From Candidatus Woesearchaeota archaeon (GTDB lineage Archaea > Nanobdellota > Nanobdellia > Woesearchaeales > UBA11576), in the NCBI GenBank assembly GCA_016219765.1, contig JACRKM010000046.1, positions 1 to 11,132 of the forward strand: DNA of 11,132 nt, written 5' to 3'. The position numbers were made by a program, and so were the translations under genes. Under the pieces are notes generated by a model that was given only the letters and a program-made list of their open reading frames with translations, was not told where the DNA came from and did no database searches. Position 1 is the first letter of the stretch; every line of letters starts with the position of its first letter. This document shows positions 5,628 through 11,132 of the stretch, piece after piece.

Positions 5628-7229
5628 TTATTCTTGAATTTGTATTAGGGTTTTTCCTGTCATCACCTTGGGCTTGTGCAAACCCATCAATTCAAGTATT
5701 GTTGGAGCAACATCGGCAAGACTGGCGTTCGCGTCCTGCAGCAAAGCTATTTTTCTCTGACTCACAACTATGCATGGCACGTCGTTTGTTGTATGCGAGG
5801 TTACCCAATGTTCTGTCATATTTTCAGCATTCCCATGATCTGCAGTGACGATGACTTCATATCCTTTTTTTTGCGCCATTTGTACAATCATCCCGATGCA
5901 CCTGTCAACAGTTTCGATGCCCTTTGCCGCTGCTAATTCGTTCCCGCTATGGCCTACCATGTCAGCGTTTGCAAAATTAACCACTATAAGCGCATACTTC
6001 TTTTTCTTAATGGCATCGCAGGTCGCGCGAGCGATCTGAAAAGCGCTCATGCCAGGCGTATGGTCGTAAGTTCTTGTCTTTGGGCTCGGAATTAGGATGC
6101 GATCTTCTTTTTGGTAAGGGCCATCCCGTCCAGCATTGAAAAAGAACGTAACGTGCGCGTATTTTTCTGTCTCTGCAAGCCGCAATTGCCACAGCCCATT
6201 TCTTGAGACAACCTCACCAAGTGTATTGGTGACTGTCGGCGGAGGAAAGGCGGCAGGCACCTTTATGTCACGGTCATATTGTGTGAGGCACACGAAGTGC
6301 AAATCAATGATTTTCTTCCGTTTAAATTTGTTGAAGCGCCCATCGACGAAGGCGCGCGTGATCTCACGCGCCCGATCCGAGCGGAAATTAAAGAAGACAA
6401 CAGCATCACGTGAATTTACAAGGTGTGTTGCCCGATGCGGTCCACAGCGAATGATCGTTGGCTGTATGAACTCATCGGATTCACCGCGCTTGTAGGCAGC
6501 ATCGATCGCGCTTAGCGGATCATCAAAATAAAACGCGGCCTTGCCATTCACCATCGCATCATATGCCTTATGCTCACGGTTCCAGCGATTGTCACGATCC
6601 ATCGCGTAAAAACGACCCATCAATGAAACAATTTCTCCGGTTCTTAACGACCGCATCTTTTTCTGAAGCCGTACAATGTGTTTTTTTGCAGATCTTGGAG
6701 GAGTATCACGACCGTCGAGGAAACAGTGGACGTACACAGTCTTTACATTACATCGCTTTGCCATTTTTAGCAGCGCAAAAAGATGATTTATATGTGAATG
6801 AACGCTGCCATCGCTCACAAGGCCCATCAAATGCAGCGCAGAGTGATTCTTTTTCGCAGTCTCCATCGCAGCTGCAAGTTCCTTGTTTTTGAAAAACGAC
6901 CCATTCTCTATAGCGCGATCTATACGGACAACTGCCTCTTCAATTTTTCTCCCAGCACCGATGTGCCTGTGGCCGGTCTCAGAATTACCCATCGTTCTTT
7001 TTGGAAGACCAACCCATTCTCCTGCTGCGTGCAATCGCGTATGCGGATAAGTCTTCCACAGCATCTTAAGATTTGGGCGGTTCGCGCGAAGCACCGCATT
7101 GTGCCTCTTGCTCGAACGCAGGCCATACCCGTCGAGAACAAGGAGAATAACCGGATTGATGCCGCGAAACGATGACGCTTTTCTCTTTTTTGTTTTTCTT
7201 TTTTTTATTTTTTTCACCATTGTGACCAT
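5628..7229 (-). CDS. gpmI: 2,3-bisphosphoglycerate-independent phosphoglycerate mutase
   Basis: Interconverts 3- and 2-phosphoglycerate in glycolysis/gluconeogenesis through a phosphoserine intermediate with two metal ions. All catalytic elements of the bacterial-type iPGM are visible in the 533 residues: LVLDGYG (Asp33), GNSETGH (phosphorylated Ser83), SDGSVHSH (His144), DGRDTPP (Arg174, Asp175), GRFYAMDRDNRW (Arg206, Arg212), FNFRSDRAREI, EKYAH (Lys356), ADMVGH (Asp423, His427), TADHGNAE (Asp464, His465) and SHTTN (His479). The length matches the bacterial GpmI class plus an extra N-terminal stretch rich in Lys/Arg (residues 6-17) before the core; this is not the shorter archaeal ApgM class. 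The usual PEMSA is PGMSA (392-396). The start is uncertain: ATG at 7229 or ATG at 7220, and neither has a Shine-Dalgarno. It lies 44 nt after eno on the same strand, so co-transcription is likely. Confidence 0.96.
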   Translation of the reverse strand: MVTMVKKIKKRKTKKRKASSFRGINPVILLVLDGYGLRSSKRHNAVLRANRPNLKMLWKTYPHTRLHAAGEWVGLPKRTMGNSETGHRHIGAGRKIEEAVVRIDRAIENGSFFKNKELAAAMETAKKNHSALHLMGLVSDGSVHSHINHLFALLKMAKRCNVKTVYVHCFLDGRDTPPRSAKKHIVRLQKKMRSLRTGEIVSLMGRFYAMDRDNRWNREHKAYDAMVNGKAAFYFDDPLSAIDAAYKRGESDEFIQPTIIRCGPHRATHLVNSRDAVVFFNFRSDRAREITRAFVDGRFNKFKRKKIIDLHFVCLTQYDRDIKVPAAFPPPTVTNTLGEVVSRNGLWQLRLAETEKYAHVTFFFNAGRDGPYQKEDRILIPSPKTRTYDHTPGMSAFQIARATCDAIKKKKYALIVVNFANADMVGHSGNELAAAKGIETVDRCIGMIVQMAQKKGYEVIVTADHGNAENMTEHWVTSHTTNDVPCIVVSQRKIALLQDANASLADVAPTILELMGLHKPKVMTGKTLIQIQE

Positions 7230-7273
7230 GTAAATACAAGTGTTGCAGTATTAGGCACAAGGTCCTGTTCACT

Positions 7274-8536
7274 TTACGACCATGAACAATAACGCGCCTT
7301 GCTTCCTAACTGTTCTTCAATCCTGAGAAGCTGATTATACTTGGCAGTCCGTTCGCCGCGGCAAGGCGCGCCTGACTTGATCTGCCCAGTTCCAAGACCC
7401 ACTACGAGATCCGCGATGAAATTATCTTCCGTTTCTCCGCTGCGATGGCTTACCATGACGTGCCAGCCATTGTCCATTGACAGGCGTGCGGCCTGTATTG
7501 CTTCGGTTAGTGTTCCTATCTGGTTGACCTTGAGAAGCAGCGCATTGCATAATTTCTTGCTCTGCGCGAGGCGAATACGATCTGGATTAGTAACCAGCAA
7601 ATCATCTCCCACGATCTGCACGCCGCGGCGTTTTGCCGCTGCCGTCAATTTTGGATAAGGCAAGAAATCATCTTGTTCGAATGGATCCTCTATCGAAAAA
7701 ATCGGATACGTCTTCATAAGATAGTCATAGAAGTCAGTCAGCTTCTCCTTTGACCACCACTTGCCGTCGACAAAATACTTTCCAGTATTCTTATTGTAAA
7801 ATTCTGACGAAGCCGCATCAATTGCGAATCGAATATTCTTCGCATAGCCTGCTTTTGTAGCCGCTCTCATCAGGAGATACAGTGCGTCTTCAACACTTGA
7901 TAAATCCGGAGCAAAACCGCCTTCATCACCAACATGAATGGCGCTCACGCCATACTTTTTCTTGATCAACTCTTTCAGGATGTGATAAACTTCAGAACCA
8001 ATCCGCACAGAATCTGCAAAACTTTTTCCCTTTGGGCAGACCATAAACTCTTGAAACTGAAGACGTGTCTGGGCATGCACGCCGCCGTTAATCACGTTCA
8101 TGCATGGAATAGGCAAAACATTTTTTCCTCCTAATGTGCTATATAAGGGTTTTTCCTGAGCTTTGGCTGACAACGCCGCAGCCGCAAGGCTCACACCCAA
8201 TATCGCATTTGCTCCAAGGCTCTTTTTATTTTTTGTTCCATCAAGATCGCGCATCTCGGCATCGATATCTGCCTGCCTTCTGCAATCATGGCCCACGAGC
8301 AATTTTCTGATTTTTGTATTAATATTTGCTACCGCTTTCTGAACACCCTGCCCAATGTAGCGTTTTTCTTTATCCCGCAATTCAAGAGCCTCATGAATAC
8401 CAGTAGAAGCCCCCGATGGAACGGCGGCTCTTGCAGAATGTGTTTTTGTGGAAATATCGACCTCTACTGTCGGATTACCACGCGAGTCCAGTATCTCCCG
8501 CGCATGAATGTTCTGGATAATAACGTCAGAAACCAT
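7274..8536 (-). CDS. eno: Enolase (phosphopyruvate hydratase)
   Basis: Dehydrates 2-phosphoglycerate to phosphoenolpyruvate, the step after GpmI, whose gene lies 44 nt downstream. The 420 residues match the family length. N-terminal signature [15 protein letters not shown] (12-26), SGASTG (41-46), GDEGGFAP with Glu205 (203-210), metal ligands Asp240, Glu283 and Asp311, LKVNQIGT with catalytic Lys336 (335-342), SHRSGETED with His364, Arg365 and Ser366 (363-371), and [20 protein letters not shown] near the end. The segment after the GGVHA loop reads QTRLQFQEF, where many enolases have an Asn-rich run; this is a modest deviation. I choose the ATG at 8536 because a strong Shine-Dalgarno (GAGGTGG) ends 4 nt upstream and the protein then begins like other enolases. 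An upstream in-frame start at 8569 would add 11 residues and put the Shine-Dalgarno inside the gene. Confidence 0.97.
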   Translation of the reverse strand: MVSDVIIQNIHAREILDSRGNPTVEVDISTKTHSARAAVPSGASTGIHEALELRDKEKRYIGQGVQKAVANINTKIRKLLVGHDCRRQADIDAEMRDLDGTKNKKSLGANAILGVSLAAAALSAKAQEKPLYSTLGGKNVLPIPCMNVINGGVHAQTRLQFQEFMVCPKGKSFADSVRIGSEVYHILKELIKKKYGVSAIHVGDEGGFAPDLSSVEDALYLLMRAATKAGYAKNIRFAIDAASSEFYNKNTGKYFVDGKWWSKEKLTDFYDYLMKTYPIFSIEDPFEQDDFLPYPKLTAAAKRRGVQIVGDDLLVTNPDRIRLAQSKKLCNALLLKVNQIGTLTEAIQAARLSMDNGWHVMVSHRSGETEDNFIADLVVGLGTGQIKSGAPCRGERTAKYNQLLRIEEQLGSKARYCSWS

Positions 8537-8540
8537 CGTG

Positions 8541-8547
8541 CCACCTC
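8541..8547 (-). promoter_or_regulatory. Shine-Dalgarno of eno
   Basis: GAGGTGG on the - strand pairs well with the archaeal 16S 3' end and lies 4 nt before the ATG at 8536. It fixes the enolase start. It is the strongest ribosome-binding site in the window. Confidence 0.75.
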
Positions 8548-8596
8548 TTTCTCCACTCGCCTTTAGCAAAAGGAAAAGCTCCTGAATGCCGGTTGT

Positions 8597-8631
8597 ATTT
8601 TAAAGACCGTGGTAGCAAGTGCTGTTATAAA
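8597..8631 (-). promoter_or_regulatory. Candidate TATA boxes for the eno-gpmI unit
   Basis: Two candidates read on the - strand: TTTATAAC at 8624-8631, preceded by an A-rich BRE-like CCAAAAAG, and TTTAAAAT at 8597-8604. They would give leaders of about 65 or 38 nt, consistent with the gene using a Shine-Dalgarno rather than a leaderless start. The first has the better upstream element. Confidence 0.45.
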
Positions 8632-8720
8632 CTTTTTGGTGTCAAAACAGAAGATTCTGCGTCATTACTTGATTATTTTGGGTTTTGATCCATTCCCGCG
8701 TGCTGGTTTCTGCCAATCGT

Positions 8721-8769
8721 TTACTAACCTGTATTTTACTAGCCTATGTAATTTACTAACCTATGTAAT
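8721..8769. repeat. Three short tandem repeats across the PAC2 stop codon
   Basis: Units begin at 8721 (15 bp), 8736 (17 bp) and 8753 (17 bp). The last two, TTACTAGCCTATGTAAT and TTACTAACCTATGTAAT, differ at one position, and the first is a shortened relative. The third copy covers the last four codons and the stop of the PAC2 gene, the others follow it. On the - strand each contains TTAGTAA or CTAGTAA, so they carry TAG and TAA stop words. Origin by replication slippage is likely. Confidence 0.65.
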
Positions 8770-9556
8770 TGGTCTCCTTCTTTACTGCTGTCTCTGCGAT
8801 TCTCCTGACTTTTTTTAGCGATGTGCTCTTCTTCCCTGATTGTTCGAGCGTCCCTTCTGACTCCAGGTCACTGATCTCAGCATCCAAGGCTTTAATCTTC
8901 ACTCCTAAGTGGATTTTCTTGTCTAAAATATTCACCAGCGCACGCGATCCGCGAACGCCCAAGTATGCTGGATGCCCAAACGTCTCTGCAAGAAGACACA
9001 CTCCCGGAACCCCCTTGCGCCGCGCAAGTCCAAGCAAGATTCCCGTTACACCGATAATTGGGCCAACGACATCATACAGGTTAGTTTTGACATGGGTGCC
9101 GTTAGCGAACTGGTCAACAGCGGTCTTGTCATTTCCAGTGCAAAAGACACGAGGGTCCGGTGGGATCTCCGGCAGGCCGATGCCGCCGAGAGTTATGATC
9201 TGAACGACGCCAAGCTCTTTTGCGATATCAACGATGCGATCAGAAAACTCGTATGAGCCGCGCTCTTCAGCAGGCTGCACGTCGCCAGTGAGAATAAGAA
9301 TATCGTTCTTCCCGCGCTTGAACCTCTTCACAAAAATTTCGATCGTTGGGAGCTCTACTATGTTTTCCTCATTCACAAATACTGAGTTCGGCAAATCGTG
9401 TGAAAACACGTCATAAAGTTTTGTTGCCTTCAGGTTGTCGATTATAAAATCTGCAGCGATCTTACCGACATTTCCGATGCCCGGAAGCCCTTCAATCAAT
9501 ATCGGATTATGGAGTTTAGGAACCGATTTTTGAGTCAGCGTAAACTCCCAAGACAT
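8756..9556 (-). CDS. PAC2-family protein, probable proteasome assembly chaperone
   Basis: A 266-residue member of the PAC2 (PbaB-like) family, whose characterised archaeal and eukaryotic members help assemble the 20S proteasome. Visible family elements are EGLPGIGNVGKIAADFI (22-38), LTGDVQP (89-95), LGGIGLPE (123-130), GPIIGVTGILLGLA (165-178) and AETFGHPAYLGVRGSRALV (190-208). A charged, possibly coiled-coil segment (about 220-235) and a Lys-rich tail follow. The C-terminus ends NYIG and is not a clean HbYX motif, which some proteasome partners use. The ATG at 9556 overlaps the Nop10 stop by one base (TAATG), which supports translational coupling and this start; an upstream GTG at 9565 would add three residues. 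It sits last in the L44e-S27e-aIF2-alpha-Nop10 cluster, a common archaeal neighbourhood. The chaperone role is from family knowledge. Confidence 0.9.
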   Translation of the reverse strand: MSWEFTLTQKSVPKLHNPILIEGLPGIGNVGKIAADFIIDNLKATKLYDVFSHDLPNSVFVNEENIVELPTIEIFVKRFKRGKNDILILTGDVQPAEERGSYEFSDRIVDIAKELGVVQIITLGGIGLPEIPPDPRVFCTGNDKTAVDQFANGTHVKTNLYDVVGPIIGVTGILLGLARRKGVPGVCLLAETFGHPAYLGVRGSRALVNILDKKIHLGVKIKALDAEISDLESEGTLEQSGKKSTSLKKVRRIAETAVKKETNYIG

Positions 9557-9735
9557 TACAGCCACCCTTTTTTCTCCAGCTCATTACGCTTTGCTTGCCG
9601 GCGATACTTCCCGTAGGGATCATGCGGAGAATATTTGGCAGGAATGACGCCCACAGCCTTATCGCCGCAGCTCTGGCAGGTCTCATACATGGTATAATGG
9701 CTACAGCGTTTGCATAAAAGAATAGATTCGGACAT
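9556..9735 (-). CDS. nop10: H/ACA ribonucleoprotein subunit Nop10
   Basis: A 59-residue protein, short enough to be missed by length-filtered gene finders. Two CxxC pairs (Cys8/Cys11 and Cys20/Cys23) form the zinc ribbon, followed by PAKYSPHDPYGKYRRQAKR (32-50), the conserved Nop10 linker and helix that contact the pseudouridine synthase Cbf5. In the H/ACA particle it works with Cbf5, Gar1 and L7Ae in guide-RNA-directed pseudouridylation. The ATG at 9735 is 27 nt after the aIF2-alpha stop and has no clear Shine-Dalgarno. The stop overlaps the PAC2 ATG. All recognised key residues are present. Confidence 0.95.
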   Translation of the reverse strand: MSESILLCKRCSHYTMYETCQSCGDKAVGVIPAKYSPHDPYGKYRRQAKRNELEKKGWL

Positions 9736-9762
9736 GGTGAATACACGCGACTTTACAAAGCC

Positions 9763-10557
9763 TCAGGTCTCAGCGACTTTCCCTTCATGCTTGACAAAGC
9801 TGACTTCGGCGCCAGCTTTCTTCATCTGTTCGAGGATAGAATCAGCGACAGTCTTGATTTTCCTCTCTGCATCCTTGAAATTTCCGTCGATAACAGTGAT
9901 CTGGTATTTTCCGCCCCCTTTGTACATGATCGATGCGTTTGGGACCAATTTTTCTGCAGTCATAAGTGTACGCTTAATTTGATCAACACCGTCGGGAGCA
10001 TACGTGCGCAGCGTCACATCACCACTGATGATTACCTGCTGAGGCTTGATGCGCTGACGGATGAGATCGGTGAGCTCTTTGTATGACTTAGGATCAAGCC
10101 CGGCATCCTTGAGCGCCCCTTCATTTGAGATGAAATCTTCAAAACACGCGTGCATAGACTGATACTTATTGAACACTGCGGGTGCAAGCTTGTCGTAAAG
10201 CTCGACTGGCTTGCATTTCAGATTTTTTGCAGCCATTTCGATGATCTTTTCGACTTTCTGCTCTTGCTTGATTTCATCCATCTTCTGCCGACGCTGACCC
10301 TCGCCAACGCGACGCAGCGACAAATCGATGTGCCCGCGCTCAAGATCGACCTTGAGGACCTTACAGACAATCTTCTTCCCTTCTTTGACGTACTCGCTGA
10401 TGTTACGAATGCGCCCTGGCGCGATCTCAGAAATATGAATCATTCCCGACCGGTCATACTCGTCGATATTCACGAATACAGAATGCGGATAAATCTTCGT
10501 GACAGTACATAAGAGAAGTTCAGATTCTTCAGGAAATCCTTGTTTTTTTCGAAACAT
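9763..10557 (-). CDS. eif2a: Translation initiation factor aIF2 subunit alpha
   Basis: Alpha subunit of the heterotrimeric factor that brings Met-tRNAi to the small ribosomal subunit. The 264 residues show an S1-type OB fold at about 11-83 (CTVTKIYPHSVFVNIDEY, GMIHISEI, HIDLSLRRV), a helical middle domain (about 84-170) and an alpha/beta C-terminal domain (about 173-255) with GDVTLRTYAPDGVDQIK and MYKGGGKYQI. The position matching the eukaryotic regulatory Ser51, in RIRNISEYV, is Asn52, so eukaryote-type phosphorylation at that site is not possible. I choose the ATG at 10557; an in-frame TTG at 10566 would add three residues, but the TATA box is too close to it. It lies 97 nt after S27e and 27 nt before Nop10. 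Confidence 0.96.
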   Translation of the reverse strand: MFRKKQGFPEESELLLCTVTKIYPHSVFVNIDEYDRSGMIHISEIAPGRIRNISEYVKEGKKIVCKVLKVDLERGHIDLSLRRVGEGQRRQKMDEIKQEQKVEKIIEMAAKNLKCKPVELYDKLAPAVFNKYQSMHACFEDFISNEGALKDAGLDPKSYKELTDLIRQRIKPQQVIISGDVTLRTYAPDGVDQIKRTLMTAEKLVPNASIMYKGGGKYQITVIDGNFKDAERKIKTVADSILEQMKKAGAEVSFVKHEGKVAET

Positions 10558-10574
10558 AGAGAACAATGCGTGAA

Positions 10575-10582
10575 ATTATATA
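10575..10582 (-). promoter_or_regulatory. TATA box of aIF2-alpha, leaderless type
   Basis: TATATAAT on the - strand is centred about 21-22 nt before the ATG at 10557, close enough for transcription to begin at or next to the start codon. No Shine-Dalgarno precedes the ATG. It provides an internal promoter within the L44e to PAC2 cluster. Confidence 0.55.
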
Positions 10583-10654
10583 CGGTTGTATTATTATTTG
10601 TATTATTGATTCTGCTGATGTAATTTTGTATCGTTACTTTACCCGCATCAAGTG

Positions 10655-10840
10655 TTACTCGAGTACTTCAAGGATGCGCGCTTTCACTTTTGCCTTGCCG
10701 CCAGTGGACTCAGCAAGGGGCTTTTCGCACACAAGGCACTTGACGCTGGTCGACGTCTTGCCGAACATGATTTGTTCGTTCTTGCACTTGGAACAGCGGA
10801 TCTTGATAAACTTGCTTGTTGGTTCGCGAATCGGGTTCAT
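10655..10840 (-). CDS. rps27e: 30S ribosomal protein S27e
   Basis: A small-subunit ribosomal protein specific to archaea and eukaryotes, 61 residues, the normal archaeal length. It has a four-cysteine zinc finger with Cys16/Cys19 and Cys35/Cys38, the core IRCSKCKNEQIMFGKTSTSV (14-33), and a C-terminal GGKAKVKARILEVLE typical of the family. The ATG at 10840 is preceded by GAGG with a 5-nt gap, a usable Shine-Dalgarno, so unlike aIF2-alpha it looks translated from a leadered or polycistronic message. It follows L44e by 68 nt, the usual archaeal pairing. Confidence 0.96.
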   Translation of the reverse strand: MNPIREPTSKFIKIRCSKCKNEQIMFGKTSTSVKCLVCEKPLAESTGGKAKVKARILEVLE

Positions 10841-10845
10841 TATGT

Positions 10846-10849
10846 CCTC
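10846..10849 (-). promoter_or_regulatory. Shine-Dalgarno of rps27e
   Basis: GAGG on the - strand, five bases before the ATG at 10840. It supports the chosen start and translation from a message shared with L44e or from its own leader. Confidence 0.5.
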
Positions 10850-10908
10850 GTATACATTTTAGTTTTTATTGTGATTTTGGTATTTGTTTAGCTCCTGATT
10901 CCTACATC

Positions 10909-11132
10909 TTATGTGAACTCAATCTTTTTTGCTCGAAAACCTTTTCGTTGTGAATGCGTTTTTTTGCATTCAGAACATTCATAACGGATGTCGGTCTTCT
11001 TTGTTGTCTTTTTTCCCGTCATTTTAAAGCTGCCGATCGCCGGCTTTGATCCGTATTTACCAAGATTTCCCATGCCTTTTCCAAAACCTGTTCTGGACTT
11101 TGCGGCCTTTGCAAGAGGATGAGTCGAGCCAG
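10909..11132 (-). CDS. rpl44e: 50S ribosomal protein L44e, N-terminus beyond the window
   Basis: The last 73 codons of a large-subunit ribosomal protein found in archaea and eukaryotes, running off the right edge. The visible part reads KSRTGFGKGMGNLGKYGSKP, then TGKKTTKKTDIRYECSECKK with the second CxxC pair of its zinc site, and ends RKGFRAKKIEFT with TAA at 10909-10911. The first CxxC pair and start codon lie outside. The truncation is due to the window edge, not the gene. It is the first known member of the cluster L44e-S27e-aIF2-alpha-Nop10-PAC2. Confidence 0.93.
   Translation of the reverse strand, partial: GSTHPLAKAAKSRTGFGKGMGNLGKYGSKPAIGSFKMTGKKTTKKTDIRYECSECKKTHSQRKGFRAKKIEFT

Noticed and set aside
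8560..8573. Small hairpin CCTTT-AGCA-AAAGG in the eno leader
   Set aside because: A 5-bp stem in an A-rich sequence is expected by chance, and no terminator, riboswitch or operator features accompany it.

Overview
This window looks like a chromosome segment of an archaeon, probably from a DPANN-type lineage such as Woesearchaeota or Pacearchaeota (lineage is inference). The archaeal call rests on the run L44e, S27e, aIF2-alpha, Nop10 and a PAC2-family protein, on a Hel308-type helicase domain, and on TATA boxes placed 21-27 bases before start codons, which implies leaderless transcripts. A bacterial-type cofactor-independent phosphoglycerate mutase and an OmpA-like domain add a bacterial flavour often seen in such lineages.

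Layout. Positions 1-177 hold a strong TATA promoter and a leader of about 130 nt. They are followed on the + strand by a 914-residue protein with a large unrecognised cytoplasmic part, one membrane span and an OmpA-like C-terminal domain (178-2922). Converging on it is a Hel308-type gene that stops just after its first RecA domain (2962-3642, -). Next come an M14-family metallopeptidase (3768-4673, -) and, divergent from it, a C39-like papain-fold peptidase (5022-5624, +). The 348-nt gap between these two holds a two-copy, 77-bp-period element. Each copy has two hairpins, and one stem shows two compensatory base-pair changes between copies.

From 5628 to the right end every gene is on the - strand. 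gpmI (5628-7229) and eno (7274-8536) form a lower-glycolysis pair catalysing consecutive steps, 3-phosphoglycerate to 2-phosphoglycerate to phosphoenolpyruvate; eno has its own TATA candidates and a clear Shine-Dalgarno site. Further right is the translation/RNP cluster, transcribed L44e (cut by the window edge), S27e, aIF2-alpha, Nop10 (59 aa), PAC2. Nop10 and PAC2 overlap by one base (TAATG), and aIF2-alpha also has a leaderless-type promoter of its own. This cluster joins ribosomal proteins, initiation, H/ACA RNP function and probable proteasome assembly.

The most interesting items are the covarying double-hairpin repeat, the helicase that ends at a domain boundary and may be half of a split gene, and the membrane-anchored OmpA-like protein in an organism not expected to have peptidoglycan.
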